DNA from: Sabellastarte sp. h YS-2021
Taxonomy: Eukaryota > Annelida > Polychaeta > Sabellida > Sabellidae
DNA length: 64,000 nucleotides
Reading direction: 5' to 3'
Assembly (NCBI GenBank): GCA_964017235.1
Contig: OZ024933.1
Coordinates: 5,521,962-5,585,961, forward strand
A program made the position numbers and the translations under genes. How positions within the stretch are numbered: position 1 is the stretch's first letter; each line of letters begins with the position of its first letter. The notes under the pieces were generated by a model. The model did no database searches. It was not told where the DNA came from and saw only the letters and a program-made list of their open reading frames with translations. Shown piece after piece: positions 54,746 through 64,000 of the stretch.

Positions 54746-56121
54746 GGTTACAGATGTGTCATTTGTCTAGTTAATCTTTTAATCAAATCATTATAAATTT
54801 GCATAATAACTATCCAAAATATATCCAAAACCAAGTCATATGTGAATTTTAGTATTTTTGCAAAGTGCCACAAAAAGTATATTTTTAAGTTTAAAATCTA
54901 ATTTAACATCAAACTTCAATTTAAAAATAAATATAGTATATATCCTTATAACACCATCATTTCTCTTTGAGAAACTTCTGAATTATGAAGCACTCATAGA
55001 GCACAAACTTCCTGCAGGGGGCCTTTTATTACATTGTATTCACTTATTTTCTTTGGCAAGGTCCTATCCATCTAAAAAAGCTCGTGGAGATCCACTCATT
55101 ACTTTTAGAGTTATATCAACCAGAAAGCCAAAGTCAATGAAAATACCTTAGAAAATGAACCTTTAAAAATTTTGGATTTTATTATATCCAAAATATGATC
55201 CAGATCTTTTCACAAATATGATTACTTCTTCCTTTGGCAAGGCGCTAGCTACTTGAAATATTTTATAAAAATTCCTTCATTTCTTTTGAAGTTATCATAA
55301 CCACAGACAAACAAACAGACACATACATACTCACAAAATCACTTTTGTGGGGGCAATATGAATGTACAAGTAGCTTGAAAAGCTCCTGGACTGAACAAAA
55401 ACAGACAAAAATGCATTATCAGATTTTAACAGCATGTTAATCATTCACCACTTCTCCTTAGCATGGCATCTGGATAAACATTACACAGTGGGGAGGGGAT
55501 GAGGGGTTACCCATTTTTGGGGTAGAGAGATGCAGATTTTCCTAAGACTGTAAGACTGAATTGTTTGTATTTTACATTCCTATATGATTTTAACATGTTC
55601 AGTTTAGGACTATAATTCTGTTAGACTGAATTTTATAATTTGATTTAAAATTTGTTTTAAAGTAAAAACAGTTAGTAGGATTTTAATTTGCTTTTTAATT
55701 TGGTACATAATTAGATTTTAAATATTATTCAACTATTTCCAAGATATTTATTCTAGGAGGCAGTTCTCTCAGGATTTGTTTTCATAGAGATTTGTAACAT
55801 TTGAAATACATGGTCATATAAACATGCAAGTTTATATTATTTTAACTTATTTAAGTTTTGTCAGTTCACCATACACATGCCATGAATTCCATCACACCCA
55901 AAGATCCCCACCCAACCCTAGAAACCCTATCAGTGTTTACTGAAATAGCCACACAAAATGACTTTCCTGGCAGGTATGAAATATGAGCCAGTGATCCCAC
56001 CTCTTAGTGATATAGTGGTTATCTGTTAGTGTGTCTGACCAATCAGATCATTGAAAAGCCATGTGAATGTCTTGACTTCATTGGAAGAAGTTTAGAATTA
56101 CAGTCATTTATTTCTGTGCAG
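54746..56121. other. spacer 5' of the ParB-like exons
   Basis: No exon found, although the 56122 exon enters in phase 2 and may need an upstream partner. 55030-55110 and 55225-55300 share a unit (CTTTGGCAAGG.....TA.C......AAAA.......CCTTCATT..TTT..AGTTAT), a degenerate repeat. Confidence 0.4.
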
Positions 56122-56269
56122 TTTCATGGGAGAACATACGTGTTTTAAAATGGATACATCTACTTGGCACATTAGAATTGAAAATAAAAAAGTGATATTA
56201 CAGAGCAATGGATATGATGAGACAATTGTCAACATACTGCCTTGCCATACAGTTTATGGATATGTAGAG
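56122..56269 (+). CDS. ParB-like gene, first exon seen
   Basis: The acceptor is tttctgtgcag and the donor GAG|gtaagt. It encodes MGEHTCFKMDTSTWHIRIEN and continues to LPCHTVYGYVE. The ATG at 56126 has a weak start context (T at -3). It is either the initiator in an exon with 5' UTR, or the exon joins an upstream one in phase 2. Confidence 0.7.
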
Positions 56270-59200
56270 GTAAGTTCAATTTGTACAAGTATTTATTTAC
56301 CTGGTTCTCAAAATAAGGTTTCTTTTTAAAGCAGTTAAAATCATGTAGTGTCTTTAATGTCTGGATAAAAATTACACAAACAATGGTAATAGAATATTGC
56401 AACCAAGTTACGAATGTAAGTTTAATAATGAGCAGTGCAATTCTCAATGATATAATTTTGTTCTATTTATTCTGTACTACACACTGAAAAAGCTGGTTTG
56501 TGATTGTGAAGCATCAAAAAAACAGTTTGAAGTAAAGAAAACATCAAGGACTCAATTCCAAGATGCGTGGGTCAGGCTCCTAGAGACATTTATGGAAGTA
56601 GACCCCAAAAATGGTAAAATATAGCAATACACTTTTTTTGCTAGAGGTTCTACAATCCAAATATGTAGCAACCAAATGTAATATAGTAATTAAATGCAAG
56701 TTGATCAATTGAAAGTTTAAATGATTTACTTTTGGATTGACAAAGTCTTCCTCCTGAATCCAGGAATCCTATAATACTAAAACCTTGCTTATTATGAAAA
56801 ATATGCTGTCTCGGGCATTGATTTCAAAATAAATACTTGGATAGTGAATGATATCCCTCTAGAACTTGTGTCAATTCCATGCAGTGTATACCAAGACAGG
56901 ACATGGTGAAGCACATTATTTACAGGATAATGGCAAAAAAAAAGTGAAAATACAAAGTGGCTAACGAACAGGGACCCGATCAATAGAAGATATTACTATC
57001 AAACGGGTCCCATTTATTCTTTGTACAGATCTGTATGTAAGCATGCTTCATATAACCCTTTATTTCATTGGTTCCTTACCTAATTGGCTTATACTAAGTG
57101 GGTACTAATTGCTTCAATTGTCAGTATGGCTACCCTAACTCTGTGTGTTTCTCAATTAGCCTTTTAATTTCATTGGTTGATTAACTGAATTAATTAGTAT
57201 TTACTACACAAAATGACATGATTACTAAGGGGGGATGGCATTAAATTAGCAAGTCAGACTAAACATATTCTGACATGATTACTACAGCTGTATTCTACAA
57301 CAATACTAAGACAATGTGGCCTTAGATCCAAGTAAGGGATGGTTTGTCACTTAAAATTTTCTTGCACTTTGTATTCACGGGTAAATTATGAAATACTCAC
57401 TTGTAAAATATGACAGGGAACCTGATCGATAGGTGGCATTTCTAATGAAAGTGAGACCTGATTGACAGACTCTTGCTTGAAAATAAGTGACTGTTTTATG
57501 AGGTCCTGAAGGGACAGATTCAGCATTCCATTATTTTCAAATATTGAACACTCATGAGGCTACAAATCTCTTTAAAATAACCAATTCCTTAATTTGTAAT
57601 TTTAAAAATTTTCACAATCCTTTTAATTCCTATATTTCTGGTGTATATTTTGGGTTTTTTCATGGATCATTTTAGTAGAAGTAAGTGTAAAAGGGTTTCT
57701 TTAGAAATGTATAAAAAGGTTTTTACATATGGTCAAAATCACAGAGCATAACAGCCTATTAATGAAAGCTTTTGGACACTTTTAACAAAAGAAAACTCTC
57801 AGGTGTAATTTAAAGTGAAGAGCAAAAAAGAATATACAGTCACATTAAGTTCAGCTACCATTGTTTGATCTTGAACCATGGCAGCAAGGTCAAATCTGAC
57901 CATTTAAATATTTGTATCCCATGGTTACCTATAGGTTAGTTTGACATGCCAAAAACTCTGGTACCACTAATACATATGAATAAGTGAGATAAAGACACTT
58001 TAATGCTTAGCTACAATTGTTTGGCCTTGAAGGAAGGGTCCAAGGTCAAATCTGAAGACATAAATATATACACTACCCATGATTTCTTATAGGTTGCTTT
58101 ACCATCCCATACCTCCAGGACCAATTAGTGTGATGGAGACAATTAATAACATCTTAATAACATTTGCTTGACCTTGAATGAAAGGTCCATCCAAGTTTGG
58201 ACTCTGACCACATCCAATTATATTGCTATAAGGTCTTGTCCACAGATATCCCCAACAAATTACAAAAGGTGTACATAAAATGTTTTTAACCTATCACATA
58301 TGAAAGGCCAAAATTTGAAAAATACTCCAAATTTGACCTTGAGAATGCCAACATTAGTCTTCTGGTGGAAGGTCAAGAATACAAAACAATATGTTCTAGG
58401 GTCTTACCCTCATATACCCATACATAAACTTTGAAAGGTCTATGTACAATGTTTTTCATGTATATTAAAGGAAATCTGTACAAGAAAAAATGACAGACAG
58501 GCCAGCCATGATCTTCAAGAAAAAAGTTAAAAGTCATATTTTTACATGCTTATAAAGTGGACATATAAGTATGACATATATCTGCCATCGGATGATCGGT
58601 CTTCTGTATGTGTGTACTAGGCCAAAAAGTGAAAAAATTCCCCAGATTAGACCTAGAAGGATAAGGCCACAAAGCAAGGGGATAAGATGCCTTACCCATA
58701 TCTACCCATATACATGATTTCAAAGGTTCAGCTAAAATATATCTTATGTTGTTGTCTATGTAAGGAAATCTGTGCAAATCCCCAACTTTGTCTGGTGATA
58801 CAATTATAAGGTTTAATTTTAATTCAGTACTTTTCTTAAAATCTTAAATAATATTTTATTCAGAGGACAGAGACAATAGCAACGAAGTGCCGCCACACCA
58901 AACAAATGGAATATTCTGTGGGGTGTCACACGAAGCAGTTAAGCAGCACTTAGTAGGTAAGTGAAATTAAGTGTGTTCTTGGGTGACCATATTTGTACAT
59001 GGTTTGATAAGTAGTTTCTCCACTCACAATTTATTACCCTCTCATCTAGTAATATTTTCATAATTTTATCTTACTTTTACTACAAATCATTCCAAATTAC
59101 TAGTTCACATATTTTAACAAATTGGGATTAAAAACAGAAAATTGGACAACATTCATGTTCATTGTATGCTGGCCAATAGTGAAGGTAAAGGTAAAAATAT

Positions 59201-62200
59201 ACATAGATTCTAAGTCTGTGACACAAGTCAATCTATCTTTAAGATAACTAAAATTTGACAAACAATCTAGGCATTCAGACTAGTGATTCAAGTCGGGTTG
59301 AATCAGATTGAACTAAATTAGAGATTAGTCTGAATGCTCACAATCCGGGTTGACAAGCATAGCTCTAAACCCCACTCAAGAGATGGATTGGAGCAGATTG
59401 AAGCAGATTGCTTTGTAGTGTGAACTCTCTCAATCTGGGTTGACAAGGGTTGAGTGCACTAGCACTGAAACTAAATAACTTTTTGCCTTGCAGAACTTGC
59501 TTAATGTGTCAATATATGTACCTTAATCCTTTAATAGCAAGAAGTACTAATTGTAACAGATGCCACCCAAATTGATATTGTATGATTTCTACATGATTGC
59601 AAGTTGGTGTAAAATATATATTTATGAATATAGCATAATTAAATGAGCAGGTATATTCAACACTATTGCAATTAATAAGTTTGCAAAAAGTTAAGCAACC
59701 TTACATCAATTTGTGCTTGATATAACGTAATTACTAAAGAATTTAATCAATTGTACTGTATTAATATGAAGTGAAAATCTTTCATACATTTATAAGCCTT
59801 GGAAAAATTTTAAAAATGCAATAAAGGATATTTACATTAATCATGCCAAGTTAATTTTAGAGGCTTTACTGTACTCAGTTTTTCAAACTTTTCAATCCAG
59901 ATTAAACTTTGTAGTGTGGACACTCAACTCGGATTGAGATCAATATGCTTCAATCTGCTTCAACTTGTAGTGTGAACAGGGTAAACCATTAATAAGATAG
60001 TAAAAAACCTGAAACTGCATGGAGGATTGTTGCTTTCTTCTCACGTGAATGTGTTTTATGGATGAATTAAGATGAAATACATGTAAATATATATTCCACT
60101 TGCTTTTACTGTTCTCACAATGAGAAATTTAATATAACTAGTAGTGGTGTCCACTCATATGTTGTGTAATTTCCATTATATAAATCAGAAAATATTTGAA
60201 TTTTACTTGAATTTTCAGCTGTGGCATTTTAATTATCCCACAGCCTTTAAAGGCAGTGTGGGTATTGTTTTCACCCACTGCATTCGTGTCAGCAGGCAGA
60301 AAAATGTAATGGGTAGGAAGCTGATCCTTGGTTAGGGATATTGGGCATGGAGTTTAGGTGTGCAGCGTCATAGTGTGACCTTGATTTAACCTTTGACTTT
60401 GCTGTAGTGACTTTGACTTGTCCAGAAGCTGCGAGATGAAATATGTTGATATTTAGTAGGGACACTGGTTAGGGGGTGTACTTGTGCATTGTCTTGGTGA
60501 GAATTTGATTTGTCCTTTCAGTAATGACCTTGACTTTAAAAATTTTTGCGGGCCATATTTCAGTAACCATAAGGTGTGGGAAGTTGACACTTGGTTAGTG
60601 GTTAAATAATGTTTATAAGATACATTGCATATGATCATTATCCCTCGATTATCATCCATTTCTTGCATCAGTGGTGAATTGGTGATATTGCCACTTGTAA
60701 TGACTGTGTACCACCAGGCATCGGCAAATAACTACTAAATTTCCAACATGAAGCTCCCGGCCCGAGATTCGAACCGGCGGCCTCATAGGTTGGAGGTGAG
60801 AACTCTAACCTCTACACCACCGAGCCCCCCTTTCTGTCAGACTGAATGATTTGTCATGACAATATTGTAAGCAATTAGCATGTGACTCTTTAGCATGATA
60901 AAGTCACAAAAATATCTACCACTTGTCCAAATAGAGGCACAATATTAGATTTAAAAGCAGCATTTTAGCAAATTATAAACTATATGCAGGCATTATGCAT
61001 ATACAAATATTGTATAAAACAGTCCATTTCATCTTCTCATGTACAAATACTATTAATGTTTTTTATGAATGGTTTTAGGCACTGTTCTGAGGGTTCCAGT
61101 GAGCTGCCTGGTGGAGCCATCCTCTAACCGACTCCTTCGGGTGGCAGACAGAGGTCACATAGAAGCCCTAAAGGATGAAATGTTAAAAACAAGAATAAAG
61201 ACTTCATGTTTAATTGGCTACATACCAAAAATTAAGGCTGATGAAGTTCTTTTGACTGATGTAGAGGAAGGAAAATACAAGGTGGAAACACTAGCAGGGA
61301 ACCATCGGCGTATTGCCCTGCAGGAAATCACAACTGAAAAGCTCAGCCCTTTTCATGAGAGATGGCCAGTTATTTTATATGTTGGCTTGAATGAGCAGCA
61401 AGCCTTGAGGCTGTCTTATGAGGAGAACAAGATGTCCTCCAACTCCAAGCCAACAACATTTCAGGATGAAGTTTGCCTTTTTCGGGAAAGGCTGAAATTG
61501 TTCACTGAACTTCCAACATCAGGAGTGCCGAACATCACAAGGAAGATCAAAGAAAATTGGCTACCTGATATTTGTGCTATAACTGGATATAAAGTAAGTT
61601 GTTATTTATTTATTTGGGGATTTACATCGCTTTCAACACTATACAGGTCATATCACGACGAGTAGTTGGAAGGGCAGAGGAAACCAGTACATAGAGTTCG
61701 CTAGGGTTGTGTACTGTAAACTGCCGACCAACGGCAAGCAACTACCAGCTTTCCCACTTAAGGCTGTCACGGGGATCGAACCCCGGCCTCAGAAGTGGGA
61801 GGCGAGAGTGTTACCACTCTGCCACCATGGTCCCAGTAAGTTGTTAGTATTTCTCCTTATTTCACTTAAGCATACACCAATTAATCATTGCTGTAAAGTT
61901 ATGAAAATAAAAGAAAGCTGACGAACATGTGAAAAAATATCTTAAAGGAATTGTACTTACCAAAAATTGAGCATTATTTCAATGATAAATGTAATTGAAA
62001 AACAGAATCCTGCAGGTATTTAGGTGTGCCTTGTCTTTAGGTTGATTATACAGTATGATATTCTTCATCTGAATATTGTTCATCTTGTAATATGTCCAGA
62101 TTGTTAGTGCTTTGGACACAAGAAGTCAGGTCAGGAGATTGGGAAACATTTTTTTAGATAACTTTACATAACTTTTGTTGGCTGAAGTCATACTTCATAC

Positions 62201-63026
62201 ATTTTCATACGCACAAAACCCCTTTTAAATGTACAAGGATGTCCCCTCATTTTGACATTTTTATATCCATGGACCTCCAGGTCATCCATGAGCATCCAAA
62301 AGGATTCTGGATGATTTTTGCTTTGATTTGTTTATTTAGTTATTTGGGTTTTTTTACGTCGCTTTCAACACTACAGGTCATATCACGACGGGTAGTTGGA
62401 AGAGCAGAGGAAACCAGTACATACAGTTCGCTAGGGTTCTGTACTGAATGAATATCAGTTGTTAGACATAATTTCTGGGCAAAGCACAAAACTGAAAAAA
62501 TAAACGAAAAAAGCTACCATTCCGAAAACCAAATTTCACATTTTCTCACTTTTTAAATTTTCTACTGACCTATTCCTAGACTGCCATTGTGTAGCTGGGA
62601 TCTCATACCAAATGAATAATACAACATGGATAATGTCCACAGAAAGAAAATCTAAAATGTACCATTTATGGGAAAAGTTTATTCAACTCACAGAATTAGC
62701 TGCGTTAATCTACTGTGGGGTATGGGCATCTCTGATGCTATTTTTTAATTTTAGGACAATGCTGAAATAAACTCTAAAGCTAGAGTCCAGTTGACCTTAG
62801 CCAAGTCATCAATGGAAGTTTGGGCAAAGTTGATCACGCTATTCGAAATGTGGGACCAGGACAAAATTGCTGGTAAAAAAGAGCCAACCATCCATCCCAG
62901 GGCATTCCTTTGCTGGCATAAACTTCAAGTTAAGCAGCAGCTTGAGGTTTTGGACAAGGTTATTTGTGGCAAAATAACTATTGCGAAGCTCCACAAAACT
63001 GCATTGGCATGTGTCAGATCTAAGAG
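56122..63026 (+). CDS. ParB/sulfiredoxin-like domain gene, five exons seen
   Basis: Plus-strand exons 56122-56269, 56493-56613, 58864-58956, 61079-61593 and 62755-63026 join with agreeing phases (0, 1, 1, 0), and the last leaves in phase 2, so the gene continues past the window. The ~380-residue product contains VPVSCLVEPSSNRLLRVADR, then GHIEALKDEM and VETLAGNHRRIALQEI. That order (a substrate/CTP-pocket strand with Asn-x-Arg, then a Gly-x-His-Arg-Arg helix) is the signature of the ParB N-terminal/sulfiredoxin fold, better known from bacterial chromosome partitioning. Function in animals is unknown. Flanking segments are unrecognised; the C-terminal exon is helical and basic. A possible start is the ATG at 56126, but the exon is also open upstream of it. 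Confidence 0.8.
56493..56613 (+). CDS. ParB-like gene, second exon seen
   Basis: 121 bp, phase 0 in and 1 out. It encodes LVCDCEASKKQFEVKKTSRT then QFQDAWVRLLETFMEVDPKN. The donor is AATG|gtaaaa. The acceptor (actgaaaaag) is weak but is the only AG that keeps phase with the exon before. Confidence 0.7.
56969..57012. repeat. short inverted repeat
   Basis: GGGACCCGAT and ACGGGTCCC face each other about 25 bp apart inside the intron. A related GGGAACCTGATCGATAGG occurs near 57417. Confidence 0.35.
57840..58800 (+). repeat. degenerate interspersed repeats in intron
   Basis: 57840-58160 resembles the ~148-bp family (GGCCTTGAAGGAAGGGTCCA, AAGGTCAAATCTGA, CATGATTTCTTATAGGTTG). 58200-58800 includes the reverse counterpart of 27785-27890. 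Confidence 0.55.
58864..58956 (+). CDS. ParB-like gene, third exon seen
   Basis: 93 bp, phase 1 in and out. The acceptor is ttttattcag and the donor GTAG|gtaagt. It encodes DRDNSNEVPPHQTNGIFCGV then SHEAVKQHLV. Both junction codons complete correctly: G plus AG gives Glu, and G plus GC gives Gly. Confidence 0.82.
59280..59983 (+). mobile_element. inverted-repeat MITE family (copy c)
   Basis: It starts GCATTCAGACTAGTGATTCA, with repeated AATCCGGGTTGACAAG and GATTGAAGCAGATTG. It ends with CTTCAATCTGCTTCAACTTG and TAGTGTGAACAGGGTAAAC. The middle matches 26003-26670. It is a non-coding element in the 58956-61079 intron. Confidence 0.75.
60340..60620 (+). repeat. older repeat shared with 14490-15420
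   Basis: ATGTTGATATTTAGTAGGGA then ACACTGGTTAGGGGGTGTA matches the DNA that the Harbinger-like MITE interrupted near 15243. A related AACCATAAGGTGTGGGAAGT occurs near 60578. Confidence 0.55.
60694..60829 (-). mobile_element. SINE, head half only
   Basis: Reverse-oriented copy of the 16275-type SINE. It has GATTCGAACCGGCGGCCTCA (B box, reverse) and CTACACCACCGAGCCCCC (head); the 3' tail part is missing. Confidence 0.85.
61079..61593 (+). CDS. ParB-like gene, domain-bearing exon
   Basis: 515 bp; the acceptor is atggttttag and the donor AAA|gtaagt. It carries the ParB/Srx-like region: PVSCLVEPSSNRLLRV, GHIEALKDEMLKTRIKTSCL, KVETLAGNHRRIALQEIT, then LYVGLNEQQALRLSYEENKM. The spacing from the Asn-x-x-Leu strand to the GNHRR motif (about 75 residues) is somewhat longer than in bacterial ParB. 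The donor lies within a SINE target duplication. Confidence 0.87.
61605..61834 (-). mobile_element. tRNA-derived SINE at the splice donor
   Basis: Full-length reverse SINE. It has GGTCCCATGG-type head and GATCGAACCCCGGCC (B box, reverse), and a tail TTATTTATTTGGGGATTTAC. It is flanked by a 12-bp duplication AGTAAGTTGTTA at 61593-61604 and 61835-61846, so insertion duplicated the exon's 5' splice site. Confidence 0.92.
62318..62452 (-). mobile_element. SINE, tail half only
   Basis: TTTATTTAG..TTTTTTACGTCGCTTTCAAC, GTCATATCACGACGGGTAGT and AGGAAACCAGTACATACAG match the 3' half of the 61605 SINE. The tRNA-like head is absent (5' truncated). Confidence 0.82.
62755..63026 (+). CDS. ParB-like gene, fifth exon seen
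   Basis: 272 bp; the acceptor is ttttaattttag and the donor AAGAG|gtaaga. Phase 0 in, phase 2 out. It encodes DNAEINSKARVQLTLAKSSM, then a helical, Lys-rich segment to KLHKTALACVRSK. I do not recognise a domain. The next exon must lie to the right of the window. Confidence 0.82.
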
Positions 63027-63236
63027 GTAAGATATTGTATCAAATATTTTGAAATTTCCTCTAAGTTGGCACAGTGACCAAATTTGGCAACTAATCACAA
63101 ATTTGGAACTGGATTCTTATATGACACAACCTGACATCTGCCAAATATTGCCCGACCCGGGTTGGGTCAGTACATTTATACTAAAATTATGACAAATATG
63201 TTGTTATGCACTAGAAGTATTTATGAATTTAAAAGT

Positions 63237-63459
63237 CCTAATTTATTTACTTGGGGTTTTACGTCGCGTTCAACAGCCAGGGTCATATTGCGACGGGTAG
63301 TTCAAAGGTGGAGGAAACCAGTGCATAGTGCACTGTAAACCACCGGGCATCGGCAAGTAACTACCAACTTTCCAACATGAAGCGCCCGGCCCGAGATTCG
63401 AACCGGCGGCCTCAGAGGTTGGAGGCGAGAACTCTAACCACTACACCACCGAGACCCCT
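63237..63459 (-). mobile_element. tRNA-derived SINE, full length
   Basis: Reverse copy closely matching 16275-16498 (GATTCGAACCGGCGGCCTCA; TTTTACGTCGCGTTCAACAG). It is flanked by TTTAAAAGT near 63228 and 63461. It lies in the intron after 63026. Confidence 0.92.
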
Positions 63460-63469
63460 TTTTAAAAGT

Positions 63470-64000
63470 ACTTGTCCTTGTAATAAGTACATTTGTACTA
63501 AATTTAATGCATATTGTGTGACAAGTTTGGCTTTTAAAATAATTAATGCACAAACATCAGATTGAACAACCAGGCAATGATTTTAAAAGGGCTTAATCCT
63601 GAAATACAAAGCTCAAAAGTCTAGTTTATGCACTGAAAAGATCCAGTAGATTTTTAGTAAGGTGAATTAGATTAGAGCAACTAAATTAATATTATTTGAA
63701 AATACACCACAATGTATAAAAGTATTTAACTGAAAAAGATCCCAGTGATAGCAAAAGAAAACTATCATACTATAATTTGATTTGTTGTCAAATGTGTTAT
63801 AATATCTTAAATACAAATTGAAATGGTGTGATAAATGGTTATTTCCAAAATACTTCCATGAAGTTTTCAGTCAATGGTAGACCCAGATCAAAAACTTAGT
63901 GAATATTGGAAGTTTGTCTAGATTTCAGGCTGGCCATCATTACTAAAAATAAGAAAATAATACTCTTTGTTTTCAAAGTGTTTATGTTTAACTTACTGCT
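63470..64000. other. intron of the ParB-like gene, nothing further seen
   Basis: AT-rich, with no exon or repeat that I can support up to the window edge. Confidence 0.4.

Noticed and set aside
61069-61078. ATG at 61069 as a gene start
   Set aside because: It lies in the intron just before the acceptor at 61078; the exon joins in phase to 58956.

Overview
The window looks like AT-rich, repeat-dense nuclear DNA of a marine mollusc, most likely a bivalve. The pointers are a C1q-domain exon at the left edge, many tRNA-derived SINEs with the GCGACGTAAAAC-type tail common in bivalve genomes, long introns with GT/AG sites, and two Ty3/gypsy-type elements. No bacterial-style operon or CRISPR is present. 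The species is inference.

Layout. 71-522 is the last coding exon of a C1q-domain protein (+). 1735-3300 is a 47-bp satellite built on a perfect palindrome. 3900-11400 is mostly repeat arrays, including a 2,164-bp unit present twice in tandem (7072-9235, 9236-11399). 12113-34359 (-) is one large host gene that I could rebuild from eight exons with matching splice phases. It encodes a DUF7869-type protein with an RNase H-like/transposase-like core. One of its exons lies in a 1,023-bp unit present three times in tandem (16991-25621). A young LTR element (20038-25594) sits inside the third copy. 31400-32230, 40260-41420 and 53780-54745 are copies of a composite repeat with an internal ~148-bp tandem unit. 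42739-51690 is a 5'-truncated LINE with an ~28-bp target duplication, split by a second LTR element (45800-51547). 56122 to past the right edge (+) is a multi-exon gene with a ParB/sulfiredoxin-like domain and several antisense SINEs in its introns.

How things fit. The two large host genes are divergently oriented and about 22 kb apart, with retroelements and repeats between them. The LTR element at 20038 carries its RNase H-like segment downstream of its integrase zinc-binding region. That is the copia-like order described for the Gmr1 group of Ty3/gypsy elements. The second LTR element has an 18-nt primer-binding site equal to the classic tRNA-Pro site. Both LTR elements look incomplete and are treated as fossils.

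Limits. Exon calls come from reading frames, splice-site matches, phase agreement and family resemblance from memory. No alignment, transcript or database search was run. The 5' ends of both large genes and the 3' end of the ParB-like gene were not found.
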